Assembly: GCA_002794465.1 (NCBI GenBank)
Contig: MTSL01000168.1
Span: 24,001 to 88,000, forward strand
Length of the DNA: 64,000 bases
Source of the DNA: Paramicrosporidium saccamoebae
Taxonomy: Eukaryota > Rozellomycota
Direction: 5' to 3'
The notes below the pieces were generated by a model that saw only the letters and a program-made list of their open reading frames with translations, did no database searches and was not told where the DNA came from. A program made the translations under genes and the position numbers. Below are positions 8,521 through 17,962 of this stretch, piece by piece; the stretch's first letter is position 1; the number at the start of each line of letters is the position of its first letter.

Positions 8521-10260
8521 ATGGAGCAAGTGTTGAACTACTTCAGACAGGCCGAAAAGGTCCTCGATGCAAACCAATTTCCCACCGACGAAGACTATGA
8601 GCTGTTTATGCAGAATGTGTTTAGTGAGGTGGAAGGGATGGAGTACCGTCTCGCCTGCAGTCACGATGGCAGCACCATTCTCGAAAAAATTTTAAAAGGA
8701 GCAACACCCTTCCAACTACGCGTCTTTTTCGAAAAGGTGCGTGGGAAGTGGAGCGACATGTGTTGTCACCGCTATGCTTCGCATGTTGCAGAAGCGTGGG
8801 TGAGGTCGGCAGCGGACAAAGTCGCAGTCGATCAAGAAGTTGCTGATGAGCTTCCAAAGCTTGACGCTCAAATGGCGGATATCGCCGGGATGGCCACTGA
8901 AGAGTCTGTCAAACTTGTAGAGGATGCGTATGGAACCCATGTTGTCCGACTGCTGTTACAGATTTGGGGTGGAGAATTAGATGGAAGACCAGTGTCCATA
9001 CCCAACGGACCGCAGTTCCTGGCCACTTTTGCCACAGACCTGTTCTCCATGCCTAAGGAAATTTTCAACCTCCAAAGGGCTGTATCGACCCAGCAGAGCA
9101 GTCCAGTGCTGCAACTGTTGGTACGGTTTGTGCATCGTGATGATGCGAAATTATTCCAAAAGTTACTGGGCGAGCTCTTCCCGGGTGTCTTTTCCAATTC
9201 TTCTTCAGAGGAGCCTTGCTGCACGTCTTTCCTAAAGATGACTGATAACGAAATTGGCAGCCGGTTTGTTGAAGCCCTAGTGGGTACTCTTGATTCGGCC
9301 GCCTTTTTGGTCTTTTTTAGCAAGCTTGTACGCCGAAACGCGGGCCGGCTACTTGATGGATTCCACTCTAATTTTGTCTTTCAATGTATCATAAGTCGGT
9401 GCCACAGTTCACATCAATTTGGGATGATCCTGGAATGCTTGAAGCCGCATGCGACTGATTTGGTTATCAAGAAGCGTCATGGAGTACTACTGCGTCTGTC
9501 ACAATGGGTTGTGAATCACGAACTTGCGCATGCTGAGGATGTCATGTCTATCATTTTTGACGCATTCCATCTCAAGGATGCACAGGATCGCAAAAAGTCG
9601 TTCATTGCCATTGCCCGGTTACAACCCAAAGACAACATAGACGAGTCGAAGAATCTAATTGCTGGTGGATGTTCGCTACTGCAGCTATTGCCCATGTTCC
9701 CTGCGACCATTGCCAAACCCGTTATTGACGGCTTCTTGGATGCTTCCGTAGCGTCCATAGTTGCCATGTCGATGCATCCCAATGGCAGCCACGTCGTTGA
9801 AGCAATCATGTCCAGTCGCACCGTTTCCGACACTGTCAAGCAACGAACTATTCGCAAACTACGCGACCATGTTGATACTCTGGCCGCTGACAAATTTGGT
9901 TCTCACATTGTCGACAAATGCTGGAACCTGGCCACCACTGAGCTTCGAGAAAAGATTGTCGAGCGTCTAATGGGAGTGAAGACACGCCTGGAAGACAATC
10001 CGTATGGACGTATGGTGTTGAGGAACTGCCGTGCCTACGAGTTTGAGAGGGATGCGCAGAATTGGAAAAATGCCGAGGAGAGTGCCGAGAGAAAAAAGGC
10101 CATGTTTGCAGACATATTGGAGGACTCTACCAACGATCTCTTACCCGACTCTCTGCGGGTCGATGTGTCTGATAAAAAGATTAAACGGAAACAGAAAGAC
10201 TCTCACAGTGAACTGCTACCCCAGGAGCTAAAAATGAAGAAGAAGAAATTGCGTAAATAG
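8521..10260 (+). CDS. NOP9: NOP9-type pumilio-repeat nucleolar protein
   Basis: 579 residues from the ATG at 8521. The start region MEQVLNYFRQAEKVLDANQF matches the conserved NOP9 N-terminal block (YFKQAE...). Pumilio-like helical repeats follow through most of the protein (for example HDGSTILEKIL, CCHRYASHVAEAW, AYGTHVVRLLL, NGSHVVEAIM, KFGSHIVDKCW, NPYGRMVLRN). The tail is Lys-rich (IKRKQKD and MKKKKLRK), fitting nucleolar targeting. NOP9 binds pre-18S rRNA and is needed for small-subunit processing. A possible 5' exon starts at the ATG at 8462 (eight codons) and joins at 8515 through a 29-nt GTAAAG...CCAG intron; this would add ten residues and is tentative. Length is close to the family (about 600-670). 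Confidence 0.85.
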   Translation: MEQVLNYFRQAEKVLDANQFPTDEDYELFMQNVFSEVEGMEYRLACSHDGSTILEKILKGATPFQLRVFFEKVRGKWSDMCCHRYASHVAEAWVRSAADKVAVDQEVADELPKLDAQMADIAGMATEESVKLVEDAYGTHVVRLLLQIWGGELDGRPVSIPNGPQFLATFATDLFSMPKEIFNLQRAVSTQQSSPVLQLLVRFVHRDDAKLFQKLLGELFPGVFSNSSSEEPCCTSFLKMTDNEIGSRFVEALVGTLDSAAFLVFFSKLVRRNAGRLLDGFHSNFVFQCIISRCHSSHQFGMILECLKPHATDLVIKKRHGVLLRLSQWVVNHELAHAEDVMSIIFDAFHLKDAQDRKKSFIAIARLQPKDNIDESKNLIAGGCSLLQLLPMFPATIAKPVIDGFLDASVASIVAMSMHPNGSHVVEAIMSSRTVSDTVKQRTIRKLRDHVDTLAADKFGSHIVDKCWNLATTELREKIVERLMGVKTRLEDNPYGRMVLRNCRAYEFERDAQNWKNAEESAERKKAMFADILEDSTNDLLPDSLRVDVSDKKIKRKQKDSHSELLPQELKMKKKKLRK

Positions 10261-10323
10261 ACAATTGTGAGGTTTGTAGTAAAGCCCCTTTATTATTTGG
10301 ACCGAGATTTTGATTCGTCCGCT

Positions 10324-10365
10324 ATTATGATACTACGGGACGGTATGATATTACGGGATGGTGTG
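10324..10365. repeat. Short tandem repeat of about 18 bp
   Basis: Units of the form TATGATACTACGGGACGG, TATGATATTACGGGATGG and TGTGATAATATGATATCG lie in the 254 bp space between NOP9 and the next gene. I see no gene in that space. Confidence 0.6.
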
Positions 10366-10514
10366 ATAATATGATATCGTTATACTATGGGATTATATGT
10401 TACACTATCTTGCAGTTCCTGCTTGCTAATTTACTAAACAATTTCACAGGCTCTGACTTGTTGATCTACTCATAACAATTCCTAAATATCTTTGCACCCC
10501 TCGTCGGACCAATC

Positions 10515-11666
10515 ATGGAAGCCGACAACACGGAACGTGTTTTTCCGGCGTCCCCGAGCGGAAGCACCAGTCCTGTATCAGTAACGCCGCCAGGCACTCC
10601 TCAGTCTGGATGGCGATCGATATTCAAGTGGTATTGGCCCACATCCTTGGACCAAGGCGCTGCCAGCGAAAAGGTCCTTTTACAAGAATACGGTGGAATA
10701 CCGGTGGACAACACTTTACATGTGCAGCTCCAACGCGTCTCACTTGGAAGCAACACACAGCGCTTTATTAACACTCTAGTCCTCGACCAGAGTGACGTCC
10801 GTGGAAGCGCCTCGGAGCGCACCAATATCGTCCTATGTCATGGCTTTGGGGCGGGGCTGGGCTTTTTATATAAGAATCTTTGGCCGCTAAGTCGGCTGGT
10901 TCCCAATTGTCGGGTTTATGCAATTGATCTACTGGGGATGGGAAGGAGTGGACGGCCCGAATTCCCCAAATTTCAGATGAACAATACGCAGGCCGATGCG
11001 ACACGGGCGGTTGACTTTTTCCTCGACTCGTTTGAGGAGTGGCGGATGAAGCAAGATGGGCTGGAAAAGTTTGTTTTGGTGGGACATAGCATGGGCGGCT
11101 ATTTGTCAGCGCTGTATGCCCTACGCCATCCCCAGAGGGTGGAGAAACTGATATTGGCTAGTCCAGTGGGATTGCCCGAACAAGTGGGCGATGGTGTGGC
11201 AGTGACTGGCCACAAGATTCCTGGTTGGATATCCCATCTATGGAATGCAAACTACACGCCCCAGGGAATGTTACGCGGACTCGGACCCCTTGGGCCACGC
11301 TTTGCCCACGGTTACATTAACAATCGCTTTGCCTATCTCCCTGAGCCTGAGCGACTCTCCCTTGCCACCTACTTTTACCACATTTCGGCCGATCTCGGGT
11401 CGGGAGAGTATGCGCTTGCCGCACTACTTGCACCCGGTGCTTGGGCACGCGAGCCGTTGCATTCCAGGCTGCCCAAGCTGACAATGCCCACAACGTTCAT
11501 GTATGGGGAGAATGACTGGATGGACAAGAGACATGCAGTAGCGGCCGCAGAAAAGATGACTGTGGAAGTGGATATTGTTAGTGTGCCACAGGCTGGACAC
11601 CATTTGAATTTGGACAATCCGCAAGAGTTTAATAGAATAGTGGCAGCCCAAGTTATGAATATATAG
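10515..11666 (+). CDS. CLD1/ABHD4-5-type alpha/beta hydrolase (probable mitochondrial lipid deacylase)
   Basis: 383 residues. The alpha/beta-hydrolase core is intact: oxyanion region LCHGFGAGLGF, DLLGMGRSGRP, nucleophile elbow GHSMGGYLSALYAL with LILASPVGLPE, acid region MYGENDWMD, and catalytic His in AGHHLNLDNPQEFN (the HxxxxD acyltransferase-like signature of the ABHD4/5 and CLD1 branch). In yeast CLD1 removes palmitoyl groups from cardiolipin in mitochondria; the branch also has CoA-dependent lysophospholipid acyltransferases, so the reaction is not fixed. The first 40 residues are Ser/Pro-rich without a clear signal peptide. Confidence 0.8.
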   Translation: MEADNTERVFPASPSGSTSPVSVTPPGTPQSGWRSIFKWYWPTSLDQGAASEKVLLQEYGGIPVDNTLHVQLQRVSLGSNTQRFINTLVLDQSDVRGSASERTNIVLCHGFGAGLGFLYKNLWPLSRLVPNCRVYAIDLLGMGRSGRPEFPKFQMNNTQADATRAVDFFLDSFEEWRMKQDGLEKFVLVGHSMGGYLSALYALRHPQRVEKLILASPVGLPEQVGDGVAVTGHKIPGWISHLWNANYTPQGMLRGLGPLGPRFAHGYINNRFAYLPEPERLSLATYFYHISADLGSGEYALAALLAPGAWAREPLHSRLPKLTMPTTFMYGENDWMDKRHAVAAAEKMTVEVDIVSVPQAGHHLNLDNPQEFNRIVAAQVMNI

Positions 11667-11948
11667 TGAGTGGGCCCCCTAGATTATGCATACAGTGAGT
11701 GTAGGCCCACGGATTATTAATATAGTGGATAAGTCCCACTTCAAACGTGACTAAACAACTCCCACTATATGTGCAGGTCAGATTACCAAAGACTTTTCAG
11801 GGTTACAAGACTAGCTCGACGGGGTATATCCCGGAACTTGGTCTCTCAACTTCGCCTTTTCATCATCATTCCCTAACGCGCAGGGATACAGCGTTACGGC
11901 ACAAATACTATAGACGATAGAATAATCACATACTGACCTACGACAGAT

Positions 11949-12000
11949 GGTCCTTTAGCTCAGTCGGTTAGAGCGTGGTGCTAATAACGCCAAGGTCGGC
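11949..12000 (+). tRNA. tRNA-Ile (anticodon AAT), 3' half lost in assembly gap
   Basis: The sequence starts with a GGTCCTT acceptor strand, then a TAGCTCAGTCGGTTAGA D-arm (A box), then the anticodon stem-loop GTGGTGCTAATAACGCC with anticodon AAT in loop CTAATAA. The variable region begins and then 10 N follow. The sequence after the gap has no T-arm or matching AAGGACC acceptor strand, so the gap hides more than it displays. Confidence 0.85.
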
Positions 12001-12010
12001 NNNNNNNNNN
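12001..12010. other. Assembly gap (10 N)
   Basis: Ten N interrupt the tRNA-Ile gene. The flanks do not complete a tRNA, so the true gap length is not 10 and the order of the two sides is only as good as the scaffold. 12011-12189 after the gap is A/T-rich with no gene seen. Confidence 0.97.
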
Positions 12011-12189
12011 ATCTTTTTTATTTGGGCAAGCATGAATAAATTTTGTGAAAGTATACACTTTGCACCGCGTAGTGTAGTGAGACATCACCATCGGCTTGGC
12101 CGCTACGAATTGTTTGATAGCAGGCAACTCGTTTATTACCGATTATTGTTATTATTATCAATTCCCAACCTCAATAAATCTAATACTCT

Positions 12190-12724
12190 TTATTTGGTGC
12201 TTTGGATCCTATCTTTCCACGAATCAATCCAATGCTCATCAGACTTGAATAGAGGATCGAGTCCTTTTATGTTCATGGATGTCTGGTCCTTGTCAGCGGT
12301 GAGAATCCCAGACGTTCCTTTTTCAGTGACTGATAATGCAGCCACGGCCAAGCACATTCCACATGCCAATTGCAGATTGCCCTCTAAAATCAACGTCTCA
12401 GAAGCAAAGGGTACGGGCTAATCCAAGAGCAGCGCCGCCCGCACAGCCGCTGACCGCCCGATTCCAATAGTCGTCTTTTCCTCGCACCAAAATCACACCG
12501 GCCCCCACCACTCCACTCACCAGTCCCACCAGTCCGAATAGCCTCGTGGAACGCAGAATGTGAGGACGGGCCATGGGCGTCTCAATGCGGTTGGTCATGA
12601 CCGCCGTGATGCCGCCTGCAGTGAACCCTCCCACTAGACCGATGGCTGTGGAGGTGGCACAGAAGAGTGCGGCTGGGTTGAAATGCTCATTAAGCACGTC
12701 GGAGATGCTCTTTCTGGTGGCCAT
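12190..12724 (-). CDS. Tim17-fold membrane protein, NDUFA11/B14.7-like complex I subunit
   Basis: Two exons on the minus strand, 12415-12724 and 12190-12383, joined across a 31-nt intron (12384-12414, GTACCC...TTAG) to give 167 residues. Exon 1 holds Gly-rich membrane segments (IGLVGGFTAGGITAVMTNR, LFGLVGLVSGVVGAGVILV) and the signature RGKDDYWNRAVSGCAGGAAL. Splicing continues GLAQGNLQLACGMCLAVAAL. The pattern of charged RxKDD before a Gly-rich helix is typical of the NDUFA11 branch of the Tim17/22/23 superfamily. If correct, complex I is retained. A TIM22/23-like role is the alternative. Confidence 0.65.
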
Positions 12725-12896
12725 ATCCGCAATTATGAATAAATTATTTGTTAAACACGAGAATTATGTTTGGTCAATCATGCCAAATCAATTGAATTGT
12801 CCATGTCATGCCAGTAATATCCCCCCTCTAATGTCCAGCCGAGTGAATGCAGGGTTGAACTTTTAAAAGGGCTAATGCGCAATTGCACCAAACCGA

Positions 12897-13817
12897 CTAG
12901 CAAAATTTCCACCGATTGCCGCAATTGATGCAGGTGACAAAGGTCGTCATGGGCTCGTCCGCTGATCTTGTCTGCAGTTGGTAATATTTAGTTTTCCTCT
13001 GCCCACACCTTCCGCACTTGAATTGGTCCGTCTCTGCCTCAGTGTCTTGCACAGCCTTACTCTCAGCCAGATTTTTTTCAGCAAGTAACGAGTCCTGTCG
13101 TCGTCTCTCTTCGGATGCCATCTCGGCGGCGTTCATGGCATGGAAGCCAGCAGGAGTGAGGTGGGTAAGGAGAGCATGACGGAGAGCGGGTGTGGATTTA
13201 AGGTTCAAGTATTTGGAACGGAACTTTGCCTTATAGGCCGGTGAAGTGCTCCCAAACTCGACAAAAAGACATTCTTCAATTTCCCTGCAGATTCGGTAAT
13301 GTTTTAAAGTAGGCGACTCTGTCGTGTCTTGTAGCAGGGCAGACAGAAGCATTTCATAACACTTGTCTCTAATGGCGTCCCCAGTCTTGAATTCGTCAGC
13401 CTCCCTTGATGATATGGTGTCTTTGGGTGTCGGTTTTATTGACGACACATCCTTAACCTTTTCAATATCTTTGGGCGTCGGTTCTCTTGACGGCACATCC
13501 TTAACCTTTTTAATGTCTTTGGATGGTGGTTCCACCTTGGACTCTTCAAGTGGCCTCTTTTTCGTCGTCTTGCCTTCTTCCAACATTATATCTCTCCATT
13601 TGAGCAGGATGCCAGTGGCCAAAGCAGCGAGCTCTTCATTGCCCGCCTTTCGAACCTTGTTGACCTGCACCCCCAACTTGCTCTCCTCCAACACCTCCCT
13701 CTTAATCGGCGTATCCTGCAATTCCTTCAACGTCTCCACAACTGCGTCAAAATCTGTGCCATCCGCAAGAAATGTCCCAAGCAGTCGTCGCACCTCTTGT
13801 GCACGGATCACGTCCAT
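12897..13817 (-). CDS. DST1: Transcription elongation factor TFIIS
   Basis: 306 residues from the ATG at 13817. It has the TFIIS order: an N-terminal helical LW/TFIIN-type domain (residues about 1-80), a charged Lys/Pro linker with two repeated PPSKDIKKVKDV-like units, the central helical domain (IRDKCYEMLLSAL to HAMNAAEMASEERR), and the C-terminal zinc ribbon FKCGRCGQRKTKYYQLQTRS with ADEP, then CINCGNRWKFC. The acidic hairpin residues that normally read Asp-Glu appear as A-D-E-P, so the catalytic pair is present. It stimulates transcript cleavage by stalled RNA polymerase II. It lies 16 bp downstream of the GatB stop on the same strand. Confidence 0.95.
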   Translation of the reverse strand: MDVIRAQEVRRLLGTFLADGTDFDAVVETLKELQDTPIKREVLEESKLGVQVNKVRKAGNEELAALATGILLKWRDIMLEEGKTTKKRPLEESKVEPPSKDIKKVKDVPSREPTPKDIEKVKDVSSIKPTPKDTISSREADEFKTGDAIRDKCYEMLLSALLQDTTESPTLKHYRICREIEECLFVEFGSTSPAYKAKFRSKYLNLKSTPALRHALLTHLTPAGFHAMNAAEMASEERRRQDSLLAEKNLAESKAVQDTEAETDQFKCGRCGQRKTKYYQLQTRSADEPMTTFVTCINCGNRWKFC

Positions 13818-13833
13818 CACAGGGGTGGAAAGA

Positions 13834-15249
13834 TTAATTCGATTTACTTTTATGGTCTAGGAATTCGGCGACCAAAGGCCGGAGAGCAGACGGGGAGATC
13901 CCAGACTTTGTCTTGATGAGTGGGCCCATAAAATAATCAGTAACATCACGTCCCTCTCGCAGCTGGGCTAATTTCTTGGGATTCTTCTTAATCATTTCCT
14001 CAAGCATGGCACACATTTCCAAAGTTAGTGATGCAGAGATGGCTTTGGAGGGTTTGAGTAACTCGGTAATGGAAGCAGATGGATCTGTTAGCAGCGCAGT
14101 CAATACATGCTGTGCCTTAAAATCTACAACGATTAGTCAAATAACAGTTCATGTACGATCGATATCCCCGGTGGCCAGATGACTGATGATCAATCTCAAC
14201 TCCTCTACATCCACGCCTTTGGGAAATTTCCGCAATGAACCCAAATATTTGTTCATGACAAAATTATAAACTAGTCTGGGATCATTGTTTCCTCGGCACT
14301 CCTCGAATATACTCAGCATCCCTGAGTCAACCATAGAGTCCACCTCTTGTTCAGATAATCCCAGTTCCTTCATCCTGGAGTATCGCTCCCACGTTCCCTC
14401 GGGCAGCTCCTTCTTTACCTGATCGATTCGACTGTCAGTTATCTCTAGTACTGGCAAGTCGTATTCAGGCATAATGAAATAATTGCCTTTTTCTCGCGAT
14501 GAGAGAGTAATTCGACTAGTTTCGTCCCAGGAGCGAGTTTCCTTCACTACGAAGTCCCCTGAATTAAACACCTTCCTCTGTCTCTCCTCCTCTGAAACAA
14601 TAGCCCTCCTCAAACCCGCAAAGGTGTTAATGTTCTTAATCTCTACCCTCTCCCCAACCACAGGACCGGCCAGCGAGACATTGACATCGAAGCGAACATT
14701 TCCGTCAGCAAGAACTCCGCAAGTTGTCCCGGAATCGACGAGGGTACGCCAGATCGCCCTTGCTACTCCCTCAGCTTCGCTGGCACTGCCAATCTCTGGG
14801 GCAGTCACTACTTCCACCAGCGGCACTCCGCATCTATTGAGATCGAGCATGCCTCCCACTCTTTTCGCCGAATCTTGCTCAATCTGAATGCGAGGGATTT
14901 TGTAAAGTCTGCCGTTACTATGGACCACTCCATCCACGGCAAAGGGGGAACGGTGTTGTGTGATTTGGTATCCGAGCGGCAGATCGTCATAACGGTAGTG
15001 TTTTCGGTCAAAGAACGACCTGGAACGAATGTTACACCTTAGAGCAATTGCGGCTCGTAATGCCAAATCCACGCATTCTTGGTTCAATAGCGGCAAAGCC
15101 CCCGGGACAGCCGCGTCAAACGGCGCACAGCATGTACCGAGCTGGGCGTCGCAATTATTAGGAGCTACCGAGAATAATTTGTGTCGGGAGGCAAGCTGGG
15201 CGTGTATCTCCAGGCCCACCACTGTAGTCCATGTCTGAGAGCGGAGCAT
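13834..15249 (-). CDS. GATB: Mitochondrial aspartyl/glutamyl-tRNA amidotransferase subunit B
   Basis: Two exons, 14157-15249 and 13834-14123, with a 33-nt intron (14124-14156, GTACAT...GTAG, TGACTAAT near the 3' end). The product is 460 residues from the ATG at 15249; the frame is open upstream only to a TTG. Motifs: VGLEIHAQL, PGALPLLN, RKHYRYDDLPLGYQITQ, LDLNRCGVPLVEVVT, DGNVRFDVNVS, EIKNINTFAGLRRAI, MPEYDLP. The YqeY-like tRNA-binding tail is split by the intron. GatB works with GatA and GatC/F to make Gln-tRNA(Gln) inside mitochondria, so mitochondrial translation is retained. Confidence 0.95.
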
Positions 15250-15376
15250 AAAACGCTTATTATTTAAGAGGTTTATAGTAAAGACCCTGTCTACTAATGA
15301 TTGGTATGATTGAATGGCTTGTGGGATCACTATCCGGGTCAGTTTCACCAATGATACGCGGATACTGTTTAACAGT

Positions 15377-15505
15377 GTGATGTAGAGGATTGATCAGTTG
15401 GGTATCTGAGGACAGGGAGATGTTTATCCGTACTATTATAGGATTAGCAGTAAACGAACCCTCTCCCTGCCTGACAAAGTTCGTAGTATTACCCTCTCTA
15501 TACGG
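15377..15505 (+). repeat. Dispersed repeat, copy 1
   Basis: Shares GTGATGTAGAGG, TGATCAGTTGGGTAT, TATCCGTACTATTATAGGAT and TAGCAGTAAACGAACCCTC with copies at 51436-51587 and 56036-56187 (both inverted) and 62887-63077. This copy lies between GatB and the PIN gene in a 341 bp space with no gene. Confidence 0.8.
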
Positions 15506-15590
15506 CAACAGAACCTTGACAAAGATGTACTGTCACGCACCAACAGATTCTTTCTCTATGATACAATGCACTCTTCCGCCTTTGCATCAG

Positions 15591-16934
15591 CTAGGTGCGG
15601 AATATGTGGAGGAAGGCTTCAAACGAAAGCGCTGGAAGCCGGTTGGCATGAGCCCAAAGTCCAAGGTTAACATCATCAGACACGAGCACCGCATTAGCAC
15701 ACCTGCATGCTGTATAGACAATTGCATCGTCGTTTGATCGTACCTGTGGACAATCGGGCCATACAGACCGTGCGACGGGAATAAGGTCGGACAATAGGCC
15801 ATCTGTGGATAGGAACGAAAATGATGGTGGCAGATTATCAAGAAAGGCTGAAATGGACTTTTCAATGTCCAGACGAGTTTGAGCGAGACCCAGCAGTTCG
15901 TTAACCACAATGGTGGGGATTGCCATGTGCACACAATTCAATTTGTCAAGTGCCATCAGGGTATCTAAATGGTCAACGATAATATTGGTATCAAGGACAA
16001 AGATGCTACTACGTGGAGGAGCAGTTTGGTTCGGAAGAGTGTGACAGAGTTGTTCCCTCTTTTGTTTCAGTCGCTGTATGTCCCTGTGCAAGTCGCCTAT
16101 TGTAGTAATCGATTTTTTCGGCGGCAACATCTTCTCAGCGGCAGTCTGGAAATCGTTTTGAATACTCGGGATAGTATGTTCAGTAGTCTTCTTGGCAATA
16201 CATTCAGTAGCTCCTCTCGGAGCAGTCCCTCTCAAAGTACTTTCAGTAAAGTTGACTCCAAGACAAAATGCGCTTCCATTCCAGTAAAAATGATCCTGCA
16301 ATTCTTGACAACGATAACAACAGGCATTAAGCAAGAGCTGGTCATCAAGGTTCCAATCAGAGAATTCCAATGTCTCGACTAGCACCATCCGGATGGCTAC
16401 TGGCGGATCCAGCTTTTTAGCCGCCTCATTAAGTGTAGTACAGACCCATATGCATTGATTCGGGGATAAATTGTCGACGGTATGAATCAATAGGGTAATC
16501 CACAGCAGAAGCTGTTGGGGACGCAGCTTGACTTGCTGCTGCAGAAGATGGGACAACTCCATAAAATGAACTGGCTTGTTGGCCAAATGTAGCGCCAGTG
16601 CGGTAGAATTCAACAAAATCGTACTGTCTACGGGATTCAGGGCTCTGATCCGTCGGAACAGGGCCTGTTTCAGACCCAACGGGTCTCCATCCAGCAATGA
16701 TAGAAAAGCGCAATCAACGTCCATTTTGAGGACAAACTTGCAATACACTGACACCATGATAATTTCCACCGAGGATTTCTTTGTTGGTTGTCGGTTCCTT
16801 TCCGCAATCATCTCTCCTGCTTTGCCACATTGCACTCCATCAGTGGCCACTGAGTCTGTCCGTTTCAGGCTGCTTAGCTCATTTGGCCCATTTGACTTGT
16901 CCGACGACAGCCTGGCACATTTCGCGTCGTCCAT
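15591..16934 (-). CDS. PIN-domain ribonuclease (SMG6/SWT1-like PIN)
   Basis: 447 residues. The C-terminal 145 residues are a PIN domain with all expected acidic positions: FVLDTNIIVDHL, PTIVVNELLGLAQ, RSNDDAIVYTACRC and AVLVSDDVNLGLWAHA. The last block resembles the SMG6/SWT1 branch. The first 300 residues are an unrecognised, probably helical region rich in Leu (VDCAFLSLLDGDPLGLKQAL and following) and do not show EST1-type TPR repeats that I can identify. Likely role is RNA endonuclease in mRNA surveillance or nuclear quality control. Divergent from PSMA2 with only 41 bp between start codons. Confidence 0.7.
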   Translation of the reverse strand: MDDAKCARLSSDKSNGPNELSSLKRTDSVATDGVQCGKAGEMIAERNRQPTKKSSVEIIMVSVYCKFVLKMDVDCAFLSLLDGDPLGLKQALFRRIRALNPVDSTILLNSTALALHLANKPVHFMELSHLLQQQVKLRPQQLLLWITLLIHTVDNLSPNQCIWVCTTLNEAAKKLDPPVAIRMVLVETLEFSDWNLDDQLLLNACCYRCQELQDHFYWNGSAFCLGVNFTESTLRGTAPRGATECIAKKTTEHTIPSIQNDFQTAAEKMLPPKKSITTIGDLHRDIQRLKQKREQLCHTLPNQTAPPRSSIFVLDTNIIVDHLDTLMALDKLNCVHMAIPTIVVNELLGLAQTRLDIEKSISAFLDNLPPSFSFLSTDGLLSDLIPVARSVWPDCPQVRSNDDAIVYTACRCANAVLVSDDVNLGLWAHANRLPALSFEAFLHIFRT

Positions 16935-16975
16935 TCATGAATCGCGCAAAAAGAATATAATTGTTCTTTTTCGTA

Positions 16976-17674
16976 ATGTCTGGCTATAATTACTCGCTGA
17001 CGACATTCTCGCCAAGCGGCAAGTTGCCACAAATTGAATACGCATTGACGGCAGTAGAACAGGGCACAACTAGCATTGGAGTGCGTGGAGCAACTTCGTC
17101 GGTGGTGGTGACGGAGCGGAAGGCAACGCCGCTGACGGACGGAACAACTATGGAACGCATGTCGACAGTGTGTGACAACATTGGTTTGGTGTACAGCGGA
17201 ATGGGACCGGATGCACGCGTGCTGACAACGCGTGCACGAAAGGCGGCGCAGGCGTACATTCGCACATATGGAGAGAATCCGCCAGTGTACATGTTGGTGC
17301 GGGAATTGGCATCTGTCATGCAAGAGTACACGCAGTCTGGAGGCGTGCGTCCCTTTGGAGTCTCATTGCTGGTGGCTGGTGTGGACTCTACAGGTGCGTC
17401 ATTGTACCAAGTGGACCCCAGTGGCACGTCCTGGGCGTGGAAGGCAGCCGCCGTTGGAAAGGGCATGGCGGGAGCCAGAAGCTTTTTGGAAAAGAGGTGG
17501 AATGAGGGATTAGAGGTGGAGGATGCAGTACACACGGCATTACTGACAATGAAGGAGGGCTTTGAGGGGACCATGACAAAGGATAACATTGAGATTGGTA
17601 TTGCTGACGAAAAGACGGGCGGATTTACCGTACTGACTCTTGATGAAATCCAAGATTATCTCTCCAATCTCTAA
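16976..17674 (+). CDS. PRE8: 20S proteasome subunit alpha 2
   Basis: 232 residues from the ATG at 16976. The N-terminal proteasome-alpha signature YNYSLTTFSPSGKLPQIEYA is exact for the alpha2 (PSMA2/Pre8) branch. It is followed by the Ntn-hydrolase fold of the family (SVVVTERKATPL, DNIGLVYSGMGPDARVL, EYTQSGGVRPFGVSLLVAG, AAAVGKGMAGARSFLEKRW). Length matches the family (about 234). Alpha subunits gate the core particle and lack the catalytic Thr. Confidence 0.96.
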   Translation: MSGYNYSLTTFSPSGKLPQIEYALTAVEQGTTSIGVRGATSSVVVTERKATPLTDGTTMERMSTVCDNIGLVYSGMGPDARVLTTRARKAAQAYIRTYGENPPVYMLVRELASVMQEYTQSGGVRPFGVSLLVAGVDSTGASLYQVDPSGTSWAWKAAAVGKGMAGARSFLEKRWNEGLEVEDAVHTALLTMKEGFEGTMTKDNIEIGIADEKTGGFTVLTLDEIQDYLSNL

Positions 17675-17806
17675 TCTAAAAGCTCTGTAATCTCTATCGG
17701 CTCATAATTGTGTATCACTAAAACTTTCTCAGATCTCTCATATAACTAATACGTATAGTTGGTTAATGTGCATCGTTGGGATGTATCGTTGAACCACACA
17801 GTTAGA

Positions 17807-17945
17807 TTGTACCGATTAATTCAAGTCCAATCGCTAAACTCCATCACTAAATTGTATCGATTAATTTAAAGTCCAATCACTAAACCTCCCAACTAAATTG
17901 TATCGATATATCCAAGTTCAATCGCCAAATCTCAACGCTCGGCTG
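17807..17945. repeat. Three tandem repeats of about 46 bp
   Basis: Three copies of TTGTAYCGATTAATTYAAGT, CCAATCRCTAAA and CTCC(A/C)A(A)CTAAA fill the convergent space between PSMA2 and OGDH. The 288 bp space (17675-17962) holds no gene. Confidence 0.75.
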
Positions 17946-17962
17946 TATCTTTCTAACTCAAT

